64,000 nt of DNA from Cystobasidiopsis lactophilus (GCA_001599975.1 BCIO01000001.1:1736001-1800000), one strand, 5' to 3'; positions 44,901-57,361 are shown, counted from the first letter of the stretch. Notes: a model not told the origin generated them from the letters alone. Numbers and translations are program-made.

Positions 44901-46112
44901 ACACCGTGGCTGTGGACGGCCATTCCGCCAAGCCCAAGTCGCTCTTCGCGGTCCAGCACTCTGCGAATTTGCCGCTGCTCACTTCCGAGCCCGGCACCTA
45001 TCACTATACCATCTCCAGCCTGTCGGACTCGGTGTACGACGACGACAAGCATGGGCTGCTCCTGAACGTCGCCGCCACTCAGCACGCCAAGTCAATCAAC
45101 TTCGTGCAGACGGTGCACGGCCTGCCGTCCGGCACATTCCAGCACAGCACCAAGCCCTTGGCGTCTTTTTGCGTCAACGACGAACTTGGCTCTCGCAAAG
45201 CCGGCTCGAAAACGCAAATGACCGACTTGGTCCTCAAGCTGGAAGGTCAGCCGCCCTTCGACCTCAATCTCGAGGTCAAGTCCGCCAAGAGCTCTCTTGC
45301 GCCGCAGCGCTTTTCCGTCTACGACATCAAGGAGAAAGAATGGCCTGTCTCGCTGCCCTTTTCCTTCAACGCGGCGGGGCGCTACGAAGTCACCCTCTGG
45401 AGTGTGCGAGACGGCAGGGGATGTGAGAACTTGGTGGACGACTCGGCTTCCACCACTGCTGTCAACGCTAAGGACGCCTTCGAAGAGCCCCTGGGTGCGG
45501 TGGTCAAGATGCCGCTGGCCTTGGTGGACGTCGTCGATACGGCCAACATCATCGCCACCCAGCCTCGGGCCGACCACTGCGTGGGCGAGACGCTCGACTT
45601 TGTGCTCCAAGGCAAAGCACCTTGGACTATCTCGTACGAGTGGGAAGGTCATTCAAGGGACGTCGTCGCTCGCAAGACAACTTTCTCGCGGCTAGCGGAG
45701 AAAGCCGGCACCTTCAAGATCACCAAAGTGGCCCACCAGCACAATCAGTGCAGCTCTGTGGTGAACATTGTGAAGCAGATCCACCCGCTGCCGACAGTGA
45801 CGATCAGCTCGGGCGGCGATTACGTGCAAGACATCCGTGAAGGCGACGAGGCGACCATCGACTTCCACTTCCAAGGCACACCCCCGTTCACCTTCAAGTA
45901 CACGCGATCGCTGCCAAACCAGCCCAACGACGTCATCGAGGAAAAGACAGTCGCGTAGGTCTCCGATTGGTAATACAAATTGCAACAACTCTGATCGTTT
46001 GCGCAGTGGTATCGACGCCCACTCCTTTTCTATTACTGCTTCTTCGGAGGGAACGTTTGCGGTCGCATATCTTCAGGACCGGTTTTGTTCGGTGACAGCT
46101 CGGGAAGGGTGA
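41975..46112 (+). CDS. POM152: Nucleoporin POM152
   Basis: This is a pore-membrane nucleoporin whose luminal Ig-like repeats form the ring around the nuclear pore. The first exon is MADPPPPARP; an intron at about 42005-42063 leads to QEPLLPGELMSLAEQRSWVI. Three hydrophobic segments follow (for example LLKWLCLDLLAIGWLIPAL and LLLLPLIALDYLLF). The luminal part starts with RIRPKAVLNPNQHILGRYTV and HATARLNPYGETFCLP. It then has a series of Ig-like repeats, each recognisable by a Cys-Val/Ile-x-E/D start, a 'G-x-x-P-F/W-x-L/I' strand (GVPPFTLEYT, GEPPFRLHYK, GQAPWTIHYE, GSPPFRVGYT, GQPPFDLNLE, GKAPWTISYE, GTPPFTFKYT) and a 'GTYE/F...D..C' end. The last exon ends DRFCSVTAREG at 46112. Only a handful of introns. 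Confidence 0.94.
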
Positions 46113-46234
46113 CGCGGTTTGATAACAGCCGGGAGGCTTTCTTGGCTACCTTGATACAGACTCTTGCGCTGGTTTCGCGACATTTGAATTTTCGATGCAG
46201 GATATTGACGGAGGGATTATTATGTTGGAGGCGA

Positions 46235-49200
46235 TCACCGCTGAAAGGTGCCGCTCGCACTTCGGGCGTACTGCAACGAGTCCGACACGATCTGGTCGTA
46301 GGACGCGGTTCCCATCGCTCCCTGTGTTGGGTACTCGTAGCTGATGTTTGCTGTGGTGGGATTGAAGAAAGAAAACTGAGGGAGCACGGAGTCAGCTTCA
46401 CTAGTTACTATTTTGAGGAATGAAAAGGCCTACGTAGTCCTGCAGCGGCTGCTGTGGGCCGCCAGAAAAGGGAGAAGGAAGCGGGGTTCGCATGTGGTCG
46501 GCATACGTGGGCGAAGGGGCGTATGGGGAAGCCTGATAGTGGTGTGGCTGGACCATCCACGCTGGCATGGCTTGGAAGGAATCGGGAGCGACCACAGATC
46601 CAATGTGCTCGGGCATGGAGTGCACCGGCGGCCCCATTGGTGGATTCGCAGGCACTGCAGGCGTCACAAAGCGGTAAGGCAGACCTCCTTCAGGCGCGCG
46701 CGTGCTGGGAATCCGAGGCTGGCCTTCGTCGGTCGGCGATGCTGACGTAGCCCTGTACGAGAGGGCCGGGTCGTATTTCTTCAGCAGCGCGATGATGTTT
46801 GAGCTCAAGGGCACTGGCGCTGCTGGCGGATCTTGCACGTGCTTCTTAATAGACTGAGCCGCTTGTTCCGACAACGCCCTCAGTCGCGGCGCCAGTTCAG
46901 CAGCAAATGCAGACTCTGTCGCGGCGCTGTCAATGATTCGCTGGGCGAGAGCGAGCTGGCTCTGGCAGTAGGGAGCCAGAAGCGATTTGCCGGCGCGGAT
47001 GCACAGCATCTGAATGGGCAGTGTCAGCTCTTATGAGCCAGCGGGCAAGCTATCAAGACTTACAGCCAAGCAGACACCGCATCCAAACGTGTGAAGAGTC
47101 AATGAAGTGAAGCCTGAATATAAACCATTGAGACTTCAGCACACAGTGGGCTCAAAGTGCTCACGTCTGGCAAGGATCGGGTAACAATTGTAGGCCGATT
47201 GTGCCACTTCCAGGATGGTACGACAGGCTTCGTAGATGATAGACAGGACGCTTTCGGCGTAGGGCGATGTCAAAGGCTCGTTGGAATCCGCGACTAGCGC
47301 TTGGGTGTAGGGCCGGCGCTACGAGACGAGATCAGCCTTTGGGCGCGCCAACTAGGCAACCTTGAAGCTCACATGAAGATTCAACATGTTTTCGTGCATC
47401 AAAATCGCCAGGGCTTGATTTTGAAGCAGAACCCGGCGCTCGGCCTTGTCCGAGATGGCGACGGCGGGGTCGACAGCAGAGTATTGCAGGCCATCCGGGA
47501 TAGAATCCATGAAAGCCACCAGCTCTCGATGCAGAGTGCGAATCTCTGTTGATCGTCGGGTTAGAGAGACCACGCTATGAGCGAGGCTTTCCACTGACGC
47601 TCGTAACTGAGAAAGGATGCCAGGCCAATGTCCGCGATTTTCTTCATGATCTCCAAAAAAGAGTACTTGGTGAGGTGATACAGTCCATCTTCGCTATTCA
47701 CGTCGCTATTCCACTCCAGACCGGCGCCCTCCGGAAATTTAACATCGTAGTGGCTCGGATGTAAGGCGTAAGGACGGCCTGCAAGGTCGCAAGTTCACTT
47801 TCGAACAACATTGCATGCCAGGAAAAAACAGGTCAGCTTACCTAGAATGAGAGCCTGCTGATGCTCGAAGACAATGCACTCGAAGAAAACCAATCTGCGT
47901 TGGTCCAAGAGAGGCTGGTTGATCTTGAAGGCCTCCGCGTCGCGATGAAGACCCAAGGCTGAGAGCGAGCGCATCATCAAGCCGCAGAGCTGCCAAGACG
48001 CTTCGCCGCTGCATGAGAGTGATGTCAGCCCAACGCGCTAAACGTAGCTTGCGAGAAAGTTGGCGCACGCTTGCTTTGATGTATTGAACACGAAGGCTGC
48101 CAATAGCTGAAGACATTGGACGGAAGCCACGCTGGGATGCACCATGAATTGCGAGGAGCCGAGGCACGCTTCAGCAGCGCGAAAGTAGCTCTTGGCCTCT
48201 TGGAAGCGATTTTGGCCTTCGATGTCAAACGCGGCGCCCATAGCAAGGACAGCATAGACGACGGCAAGCTTTTGGATGTCGGCGTGCTTGAAGTGATGGC
48301 CGCTTTGGTGAAGGGCAAAGGCGGAGACTGGAAACGCGATGCTGAAGTAGTTCGTCGTGAAGTCGTTCTGCTGGACTGGTTCACACATCTGGGCGCAGTG
48401 GTCCCTGTTTGAGGGAGTTAGGCTCAAGAGTCCTGGGCAAGAGGATAGGAAAGGAAATAAAAGCTCACCAGAAGACATTTGACAAATACAAGGCATGGTC
48501 CCTTCTTGGGAGAAGATCGACCAGCTGAGACCATGTGTGCTTGGATTGATCGAAAGGGAAGGCTCTGGATTGGTAGTAGGACACCACGCTCGCCGTGTCG
48601 TCGTCATCGGAGTCGCTCTCCCTGTCGGCGCCGCGAAACGCGCTGGCCGAACTGGGGCCCACAAAGCGACTCGGACCCTCTTCGGCAATCGTCAGGCTGC
48701 CGACAGTGTCGATGAGGGCGTCTTGGGCCTCAGTCTTAGCTGGACTGTCGAGGTCGTCTGACGCCGGCTGCGAGTGGCCTCTGCTCCCAGCGGACAGGAT
48801 TGGGCTGTAGCTGCCCTTGGTCCCGCTCAGTGGTGCGGATTGGAGCATGTGCTCGAGCTCCCTGACGCGCGTCTTGAGCAATTCGATCTGCTGTTGATCT
48901 TTGGCTCTGCGGAACAGCGTTTGGTGAACTGTCATTCGCGAAGGCGGTTGCAGACGAAAAACCTGATCGCGAATTTACCTGCTAGATCTGCCCGTTGGGG
49001 CCATGGTCTCTTCCGGGCACAGGTGCTCACAGCCTCGTCGAATACTGTGCCAAACCCCAAATTTCAGCTCGCCCGTCCCACCTTCGAGGAACCCCCTTTT
49101 CGCGAAAGCGAGGAGTTCGTGCCTCACCATGAAGCGCAGGGCCAGATCCGAGTGCATTTCAGCTTGAGTCTGCACATAGCGGTTTGATTCCGAGCCGTCA

Positions 49201-49489
49201 GCGTCGAATTCATCCAGATTGGGCTGTGAGGTTCACCTTCGACACTCGGCGCAACTCAGCTTTAGGAAACCCTTTGAGCGCTTGTAGGCCTTCAGCCAGA
49301 ACATCAAGAGCAGCCCACCTTGGCTCGCTGCCTCTTCTTGTGATCTGTTGGCAAGAGCGGCGTGACAAAAGTCGTGGACCCAGCAGCGGTCGCTTCTTGG
49401 GGTTCAAACAAGGCGGCCATGTCCTCCGGCCTGCTATAGTGGGCCGAAGGATGGGAAGGATGGCCATAGCCTCCTGGACCCAAGTTCAT
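46235..49489 (-). CDS. Zn2Cys6 transcription factor
   Basis: This is a fungal binuclear-cluster regulator. The ATG at 49489 (MNLGPGGYGHPSHP) is chosen, with an in-frame ATG at 49555. Spliced small exons give KKRQRAKLSCAECRRLKLKC, then TRIWPCASC, then IRRGCEHLCPEETM: six Cys in the C-x2-C-x6-C-x5-C-x2-C-x8-C pattern. A linker and coiled coil follow (DQQQIELLKTRVRELEHML). The middle-homology domain (PF04082 type) includes HHFKHADIQKLAVVYAVLA, YFRAAEACLGSSQF, SWQLCGLMMRSLSALGLHRD and RRLVFFECIVFEHQQAL. The C-terminal part is Pro/Tyr-rich and disordered. A last exon reads FSFFNPTTANISYEYP and ends GTFQR at 46235. The target genes are unknown. About ten introns, three of them interrupting the Cys cluster region. 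Confidence 0.85.
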
Positions 49490-49860
49490 GACGCGGTTGT
49501 TGTTCGGGCTCAACGCAAGGAAATCCTCCCCCAATGCAGGAGGGCAGCGCGGCATGCAGCCGGTGGTCCGTTTGAACCCCCTCTTGGCGATTCACGTCCC
49601 CCTCAGAGCGATCACTATTTACTACGCGCCGCAGCCCCAAGCTCTTTGACGAAAATTTTGCCAGCAACCCGAATCTAGCAAATCTAGCTCATCTAAAAGC
49701 CGGCGCTCGCGGAACAGAGATTGGAGCTGATGCGTCCCGGCTTTAAAGGGATCAAACTGATCTGAGTTTATTAAAGCGCCCAAAGCTGCCCAGTCCGAAT
49801 CGGGCCGGCATCTCTGGATGAAGAAAAGGACGAAGAGAGAGAGCCAGCCGCCACCACCCA
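49490..49860 (-). promoter_or_regulatory. Zn2Cys6 factor upstream region
   Basis: This 371-bp stretch lies between the factor's ATG and the stop of the upstream LRR gene on the same strand. An in-frame alternative ATG for the factor lies at 49555. No separate gene is supported. Confidence 0.4.
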
Positions 49861-51146
49861 TCAATGCTCGAGGAACTCGAGGCACCGGGCAGACAGGCAA
49901 CCGCGCCATTTGAGGGGAATCGCTTGGGAGGAGCCAAAGTTAAGGCCGGCGACGGTCGTGGCAAACTCAATGCGCTCAACGGCGGGGTGCCGGAACGAGG
50001 TCTCCGGGTGCGAAGGGCAGGCGTTCGCGTCGGGGTCAAAGAGGGGCGACGAGCTGGTCAAGGTGCGTTGCTGGAAGGCGAGAGCGAGGTGTGGAGGCAG
50101 GCGGATGGTGTCGAACGCGGACAGCGAGTCGATTGGTCGAACCCCGTCCGACGTCTTGGAGAGGAGCCGGCGAAAGCAGCTTTCGACGAGGGAGGGCGGC
50201 TGGAAGGAGTCGGCATCGTCCAATGAAGTGTACTGCAGGGTGTGCAAAGGGCCGAGCAGCTTTTGGTTGGCAGGCTGCACGATGGCGTCCTTCGAGTCCA
50301 GCCACGGGTTCGGGTGGAGCTGCAAGGCGGAAAACACCTTCAGCAATAATACCTGGTGCTTGGTAATACCACCTACAGTGAGTATCTCCAAAGTGAGGCC
50401 CTGGATCTCCGAAGGGAGGAAGCGCTGTGTGGCGTCATGCAAGTCAGCCACTGGCCTTCGCCACTGGTTTCAGTGCAAGACTCACCAGCTTGTTGTTGGC
50501 CAAAGACAGCTGTTTCAAGCCCTTGAGCTTTCCTATGGACGCCGGCAGCTCTTGCAGGTGGTTGGAGCGGAGGATGAGGACGGTGAGGTTGGTGAGGGAG
50601 AAGAAGGTGGCCGGGAAGGAGGCGAACGAGAGCGAGTTCTGGGTGAAGTCGAACGTCAAGGGCACGGAGGAGCTCGAGCCGCCGAGGGTGAGGGCCGAGA
50701 CTGGGTTGACAGAGTTGGAGAAGATGGAGAAGTTGGTGAGTTTCGACAGGTCGCCAATCTCGCTCGGCAGCTTGTCCAGCTGGCGTCCGCTGTGTGTCCC
50801 ATTCAGGTATTAGAGTGTAAACCCTTTGAGAGAAGCAAGCAAGTGCGACGAACGTAAAGCTGAGCTGGCCATTGGCGAGGCAAACGCATTGCTCGATCAA
50901 GCGCTGCAAATCGGCCTCCAGCGGCGGCGGCAGGAACGTCTTGGCTGGGGCACTCTGCACACGGGTGAAAGCTCGGTTGCTGAACTTCCTCGAGCGAGCA
51001 GCGGGCTCAGGCTGGGACAGGTCGGCCTCGGAAGACGATTGGTTGGATTTGCCCTTGAGCGCTCGGTTGGCCCGGTCCTCTAGGCTGTAGGACGGCGCCT
51101 TGAAGTGGTTGGAGCAGGCAGACTGTAGTGGCCAGGTGAACGACAT
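49861..51146 (-). CDS. Leucine-rich repeat protein
   Basis: The ATG at 51146 starts MSFTWPLQSACSNHFKAPSY. About 80 polar residues lead to a helix (EADLQRLIEQCVCLANGQL). Then come canonical LRR units: RQLDKLPSEIGDLSKLTNF, FPATFFSLTNLTVLILRSNH, LQELPASIGKLKGLKQLSLA and NNKLRFLPSEIQGLTLEIL. This is the plant/Ras-suppressor type 'LPxxIxxLxxLxxLxLxxNxL' consensus. The C-terminal half is less regular and ends IPLKWRGCLSARCLEFLEH at 49861, a Cys/Trp-containing end that may pack as a cap. Fungal proteins of this type are small cytosolic or nuclear scaffolds; no partner can be named. Two or three introns (about 50370-50490 and 50790-50850). Confidence 0.78.
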
Positions 51147-52063
51147 GGTATGCGGACAAGGGTTGGTTGGTTGCGAGCAAAGTGGATTTCGAGTTTGACA
51201 GGCGGGAGTCGATGTTGAACACTGAACATCGCTGGTGGGATTGAATTTCATTGGGTAGGCTCAGAAGACTATGGTAGTCAAGTCTAGGTAACGATGTGGG
51301 TTCAATCCAGTAGTATATCGGCCTAGCGAGCGTGGAATAAGGGGCCAAGGCAAGGTAAACAAGCGCTTTGCCACCTTCGAAGGGCACTCCATGCGCTCGA
51401 ACATACTTGGACCAGGGCCAGTCCCTCTACCTCATTGTCGGACTAGCGCTTGGGCCCATCTACTGCCTCCGGAAGGCCTGCTGCTGGTATCGAATGAGGA
51501 CGGACTGAGCTGCATGAGCGTTGCTCCGCTTGCGGCGCTGATTCTGCACGACCTTGGATCCAGCGTACCACTGCGTGCATTGGAATGGCTCAGGAGACTC
51601 GCTCGGCACGCTAGCGAGGGCAGAGGTCGCGCGCTGGACCAAGGTTGACAAGTCATGCCGCGTTGGTGGCGTTGCTGCCCCCTACAGTGTCCAGTCATCG
51701 TGCGAACTCGATATCATACCACTGGGTCTTCTTACAGCAGCCGAAAGCCATGAACTGGGCAGAAGGGCAGGGCAAATAGGGGCGACAGAAAGCGCGGTGC
51801 AGCAGCCCTGGCAGTGAGCAGATCCAGCAGACAACCAAGCCAGCAAGCGAGTCCAAGCATCCAGGCCGCATCCAAAGCAAACGGCAATCCACAATCAAGT
51901 GCCACAAGAGCCGGGAAACACGAGCGCCGTCGTCCAGGTGCAACCCCGGGAGCTTGCTCCACGAAGGCCAACAAGTCGTCGGACGTCCTCACTTCTGGCT
52001 CCTCTTGCTTTCAAACCTTTCGCTTGTGTCTGGCGCCAGTACGCAACCAAAGCCTCTCGCAGG
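51147..52063. other. Long divergent gap, possible small gene
   Basis: This 917-bp stretch separates the LRR gene (minus) from OLA1 (plus). It is longer than most gaps here. On the minus strand, 51651-51460 has a 63-codon frame with a coding-like, basic end (VVQNQRRKRSNAHAAQSV, then RYQQQAFRRQ and TAG). It could be the last exon of a small mitochondrial or ribosomal protein whose upstream exons lie near 51700-51950. I cannot place a start codon or a family, so this is a hint, not a gene call. The rest should be promoter sequence. Confidence 0.3.
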
Positions 52064-54330
52064 ATGCCGCCCAAGAAGGTGCGCATTGCCCGCCTCTGAA
52101 TTTTTCGCTCATAAAATTGATGAGGTGGAGGGCCGCTGCAGAATGCAGCGCCGGAGAAGAAGATCCATTTGGGTGCGCCGTGCTTATTCTGAGCGAGTGG
52201 AGGAGCGTGTGGGCTGACGTGCGAGAGCGGGTCACTAGGGAGACCGGGCAATAATTTGCAGATGGGCATCGTTGGCCTGCCAAAGTGAGCCTCGTCCCCA
52301 TCTAGCCCTGGTTGGCTTGATTTGATAGCTTCTCACAGCGTGTGCAATGTCTGCCTGTGTTAATTGACGGGACTAACGTGGCCTCACAGGTTGGCAAATC
52401 ATCCCTGTTCAACGTGATTGCTCAGTGCGGTGGGTGGACCTTTAATTTCAGACGGTTTGGAGCTGTTCTTAGTCCAGCGGTCCTCTGACAGACCTAGGCA
52501 AGGCTGCCAATTTCCCTTAGTGAGTAGCAACCAAGTCCATCAAGGCAGGAGTTGACGAGACCCGGTGTGCAGCGCTACTATTGGCAAGTTTTCCACTGTT
52601 GAGATGCCGGACAGACACTAATCGTTCAACGGTCCCTCGAAACAGAACCGGAAGAAGCTCGTGTTCCCTTGCCTGACTCGCGCTTCGAGTGGCTCTGCGA
52701 CCTCTACCAGCCAAAATCGCGGATCCCAGCTTTCCTGACCTGCATCGACATTGCCGGCCTCACAGCGGGCGCGTCCACCGGCGCCGGTTTGGGCAACGCT
52801 TTCTTGGCCAACGTCCGCGCAGTCGACGGCATCTTCCAGGTCGTCCGCGCTTTCGACGACGCAGAGGTCATCCACGTCGAGGGCGACGTCAACCCGCTCC
52901 GGGACATGGAGATCATCCAGACCGAGCTCCGGCTCAAGGACGAGGAGTGGCTCACCAAGAAGGTCGAGGCCGCCAAGAAGGCTTTCAGGGGAACCGGAAC
53001 GGCGTCGCTGGCCGACAAGGCAAAGAAGGAGGAAATCGTGCGTTGAGACCAGCCCTTTGAATTAATGAGCGCTCGTTGATTCGGTCCTTGGGATGTTGCA
53101 CAGGACGCTCTCGAGAAGATGCTCAAGTGCGTGACCGTGGACAAGCAAGACATTCGCAAGGCCGAGTGGACCAACAAAGAAGTGAGCCTCGCCGTTCCCC
53201 CTTTTACTTCAAATCCCTCTTTCTATCGACCCCCTCTCCAACAATATTTTGCATGATGATAAAGAGCGCGCATATTTTAGACGCTCGAAATTATAACCCA
53301 GCTCGTCGAAGGGTCCCTAGGAAGGCTCTCAAGAGAAGAAAAATTTCATCTGATCTCCCTCTTCCCCCTTTCTTCCGCTTGTTCCTGCTTTGAAAAAGGA
53401 CCTGGCGCTGATTGAAAGTGGTGGACTTGCGAATGTGTTTGACAGATCGAGCACGTCAACGCCATGCAGCTCCTCACCGCCAAGCCCGTCATCTACCTGG
53501 TCAACCTTTCAGAAAAGGACTACGTCAGGAAAAAGAACAAGTGGCTGGCCAAGATCAAGGGTTGGTGGTTACCTCTCCGCTTTCAGACACCCAAATTCTG
53601 ATTCGCAGCCACGTCCACAGGCTGGATCGATGAGAAGAACCCGGGCGACCTGCTGATTCCTTTCTCGGTGGCTTTGGAGGAGCGCTTGGAGCCCATGTCG
53701 GCGGAGGAGCAGGCCAAGGAGCTGGAGTCGATTGGCACCACCCGGGCCATTGGCAAGATCACGACTGCTGGTTACCAAGGCCTCCATGTGCGCCTCCTTG
53801 GTCCTCGAGCGTTGCTCTTTGCTCACTATTCACTCTCTTGCAGCTTATTCGGTATTTCACTTGTGGCGAAGATGAAGTTCGGTTGGTGTTTCAGGCGTCT
53901 TGAAGGCTGAGAGCCTTTTTCTGACCCCGATGCGCAGTGCTTGGACCATTCGAGAGGGTACCAAGGCTCCTCAAGCCGCTGGTGTCATTCAGTGAGCTTC
54001 TTCCCGAAGGTCTTGGCTCGGTGTCGCGTGTATGCTGAATTATCGCGCTCACAGTTCTGACTTCGAAAACAAATGTGCGCTATTCTTTGCTGATTTCATC
54101 GCTGTTCTGAAACTTATCCTCATGTCTGCGCAGTTGTGTGTGGCGACATCATGAACTACGAGGATTTGAAGGAGTACGGCTCGGAAGCCGCGGTCAAGGC
54201 TGTTCGTCTATCCGCTTCCTCTGCTGTTTCACAACACTTCTGACTCTATTTACAGGCTGGTAAACTCTCCCAAAAGGGCAAGCCGTACGAGATGATTGAC
54301 GGAGACATCGCCCACTGGCGGCATGGATAG
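52064..54330 (+). CDS. OLA1: Obg-like ATPase OLA1 (YchF family)
   Basis: This is a P-loop ATPase of the TRAFAC class, linked to ribosomes and stress response. It starts MPPKK. An intron leads into [17 protein letters not shown], and a further intron splits the P-loop so that VGKSSLFNV completes G1. Later exons give [40 protein letters not shown] (G3), [37 protein letters not shown] (the NLSE/NMSE-type G4 that gives ATP preference), [33 protein letters not shown] and the TGS-like domain end [20 protein letters not shown]. It ends GDIAHWRHG. Eleven or so introns, several longer than average (up to about 270 nt near 53180-53445). Confidence 0.95.
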
Positions 54331-55026
54331 AGGACTCGTTTGTAAGACAGATGCGAATTGAAGGCTTTTGACAAAAGTTCCCGTGTCCTCCTTCATTCCA
54401 GCCTCACCTTGAAGCCAACTGTTAAATGAGACTGACCTCTCTCGAAGGCGTCACAAGCCAGGTGGCGGCACCCCGCACTCCCATGTCGCTGCACTTTTCC
54501 CCTTTTGCTCCCAGTCGCCACGTATGCATTTCGGTTTCCAGCGATCCTGCCTTGAGTGTGACCATTTCGAACGGGGACGTGTTGCTTTTGGCAGTAATGT
54601 CTCTGTGCTGCCTGAGGACCCGGCCTGAACGGCGCTTTGCTCGGAGTCCTCGGTCTGCTGTCCGGGTCAACCGGCGGTCTGAATGAGCTGATTTCATTGA
54701 ATGCTGGGCTGCTGGGCCATCCGTTGCTTGCAGGCAGCCTAGAAATGCCCCTGTCTTTGCTTCTCATGCGCCTGCCTCGCCGTGACCCCGATTTCGCCAG
54801 TTCCTTGATGCGACGACAGGATGAAACGGCGATAGGCGAAGAGGTACGTGTCAAGAAGGCAGTAGTCAGCAGGGTCAGCAGCCGCATGTGCATCCCTCGG
54901 AGTCGTCGACACTCCGCGCTACTGCGTACATAGCGTGACTTTTTAAGGCCGTATCTGCTCTTCTCCTGCTACAACCACCTCCTAGAGTCCACTTTCATCT
55001 CTTAAAGCCCGCCTTTCCAGAGCACA
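54331..55026. other. Intergenic gap with ambiguous frames
   Basis: This 696-bp stretch lies between OLA1 and the aldolase gene. A 166-codon minus frame (54893 to 54393) starts MHMRLLTLLTTAFLTRTSS, which resembles a targeting peptide, but the rest matches nothing and a plus frame is also open. The last 120 bases before 55027 contain a pyrimidine-rich leader (CTCTTCTCCTGC, TTTCATCTCTTAAAG) that suits the aldolase promoter. Confidence 0.3.
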
Positions 55027-56270
55027 ATGGCTGTCAACCGCGGCAATCCGTTCATGGCCCAAGCTTTCGGCATCCCTGTTGCTCCGTCAGGCTCTCTGAA
55101 GATGTCCGACTACCGTTCCAAGTCTCTCAATGGCCCGGCCAAGCTACGCGAAATCCTTCGCAGCGGTCGACTCACCCTCGGCTCCGTCTGCGTCGTTAAC
55201 TCGGTGGACGTTGCCCGTATCACCGCGAGCCTCGGCTTCGACTACGTTTTCATCGATGCGGAGCACACCGTGGGTCAAGCCTTTGATGCTCACGCGGCAA
55301 TTCGGATGGAGTCGAGGAGCTCAAACCGCACAACGCAGGTCATGAGCAACAAGGAAATGGCCAACCTTGTTCAGACGATCAACTACTATAGCGAGGGTGA
55401 TACCTGCGCGATCGTCAGGCTTCCCAACCATAGTCATGAGTGGGTCGCTTGGGTAAGTCCATTTTCAGCTCCATCTTTGTTGCGCGTGCTTACCTGCCTG
55501 GCAGGCTTTGGACGCCGGCGCTGCTGGAATCGTTTTCCCCCACACCGAGACTGTCGAGCAAGTCAAGAAGTTCATTGACTACGCTCGCTTCCCTCCCAGT
55601 CAGTCTTGAATCGTCTTGATCTGAACATGAAAAGAGCTGAGAACATCACCGACTCAGTCGGCAAGCGATCGTTCCCACCCTTTGCCGTCATCCCAGGCTT
55701 CACCGATGGCGTTGAAGAAGGCCAGAGGACGCATCTCGATGTGTGGAACAGCAACGCGGCCATTATTCCCCAGCTGGAGTCCGGCATTGGCGCCGAGAAC
55801 GCGGATGCCATTTGCGCTTTGGCCGAAGTTGACGGCGTGATGGTCGGCACCGGTGATCTTCGTCCGGACCTAGGTCTAATGCCCGCCATGGATGGTCCAG
55901 AGCCCTCATTCCAAAAGGCCATGGGTCAGATCACCGGCGCCAGCTTGAAGCACAAAAAGCCACTGTTCGGCTTCGTGATGAGCCCTGATGCTTGTGGGTC
56001 TATTTACCCGTGAATCATTGCTCTCGCTCATTCAGAGGGCAGTCGGTCCGGCTGTGGCGAAAGGATATCGGTCTCTCATGGTGGTGAGCCTGCTCGAAAA
56101 TTGTTCAGAGACCCGCTTGACATCCACCACAGGCCGGAGATGGGTTCGCACTGGTCGCTGGCCAGACTGCCATGCTCACCAATGGCCGCAACTTTGTGGC
56201 CGACTACGAGAAGGACCATTCTCCTTCCAAAGCCACCCCGAATGGAGCGGCTGTCAACGGTAGCACTTAG
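55027..56270 (+). CDS. HpcH/HpaI-family class II aldolase
   Basis: This enzyme should cleave or form 2-keto-3-deoxy (or 4-hydroxy-2-oxo) acids to give pyruvate. It starts MAVNRGNPFMAQAFGIPV. The barrel opens with KLREILRSGRLTLGSVCVVN and FDYVFIDAEHTVGQ, which carries the family's Asp and catalytic His. Arg in CAIVRLPNHSHEW matches the substrate-binding Arg. GAAGIVFPHTETVEQVKKF follows. The metal-binding Glu lies in PQLESGIGAENADAICAL, and its Asp partner in GVMVGTGDLRPDLG. After two introns the protein ends with AGDGFALVAGQTAMLTNGR and a polar tail stopping at 56270. Fungal relatives act on deoxy-ketonates from L-rhamnose or similar sugars, but the substrate cannot be read here. Confidence 0.87.
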
Positions 56271-56415
56271 AGCGAGATCTGGCTTTATTAGAGAACATTA
56301 GATGCATTCCTAGCCGGCAGACTTGCCTCCCACCAGAACTGCACTCGGCGCGCTCGAGCGTCGGCCAAAATTTGCCACCTCGGGAGCGTGAAGAGAGTGT
56401 CGTCCCGTCACCACC

Positions 56416-57270
56416 ATGGCGAACGACTTGCACTTCACTGAAGGCACAGCTGCTTACTGGCAATGCTTCAAACCCTCAGCAGAATTGAGCCTACATCCTC
56501 CCTTCAAGTTCGGAGTGCCTGTCGCAGTCACCCGAGAGCTCTATCTTGTTTTGCCTATCAGACGTCTTCAAACCAATCCATCGCATGGAGTGGCGTCCTT
56601 GCTTATGAATTGCGCTGGCTTTGACGTCGTTGATAAACTGGGTCAGCTGCTGGCGGACAAGATGATTTCTTTCAGGCCCGACATTGTGATAGGCTTGCCG
56701 ACGCTCGGCCAGGCGATAGCACCTGTAGTGGCTAAAGCCCTGGGCCACAGTCGATACATTCCAATGGGTAACTTGAACACCTCATTATTGCGTCAAATCG
56801 CTCATCAAACCGTTGAAAAGGATATTCGAGGAAGTTTTGGTACAAGGAGGAGCTGTCGGTTCCAGTTTCCTCCATTACTTCACCCGGCGAAAACGAGAAG
56901 AGACTTTATCTGGACCCTCACCATCTCGACTGTGAGCGACCTGTCCAAATCTTAGCTTGTTTGCTGAGTCCTGCATCGCCAGTCTTGCGCGGCAAGCGGG
57001 TTGCTCTGGTCGACGATGCTGTCTCGAGTGGCAAGACTCTATCACTAGCTTGGGGACTTTTAGAACGCCTCGGGATAGACATCGTCGTCTGTGGCGTAGC
57101 CATGCGACGTAAGCAGCGTTCTCCTGGTATCACTCCCTTCGGCTTAGTTCAGCGCAGAGGGCCACCTTTCTGACGAGGTCCTTGGGGAAGAAAAGATGGC
57201 CCGTCTCGTCTACGTCTTTCAATCGCCTTTGCTCGAAGCCGTTCCCGATGGCTGGACGTATCGCCAATGA
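56416..57270 (+). CDS. Phosphoribosyltransferase (type I PRTase fold)
   Basis: This is a PRPP-dependent transferase-like protein. It starts MANDLHFTEGTAAYWQCF. The core has FRPDIVIGLPTLGQAIAPVV and, after an intron, GYSRKFWYKEELSVPVSSI. The PRPP loop is KRVALVDDAVSSGKTLS (hydrophobic strand, two Asp, then SSGKT). A last intron (about 57110-57160) leads to GHLSDEVLGEEKMARLVYVF and the end PDGWTYRQ at 57270. The fold resembles adenine/xanthine-type transferases. Many fungal homologues are annotated only as PRTase-domain proteins, so the base is unknown. The open sequence after 57270 is Pro-rich on the plus strand but lies beyond a clear stop. Confidence 0.82.
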
Positions 57271-57361
57271 ACGACGGCCGGCCGCCTTGCAAGATCTACG
57301 AACACGAACGCGAGCGATTGGGCTATCAACACCAAATCTGGCCACAAATCACATTTCGCAT

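Noticed and set aside
45092-45652. 186-codon minus-strand frame within POM152
   Set aside because: Antisense shadow of conserved luminal repeats; no independent features.
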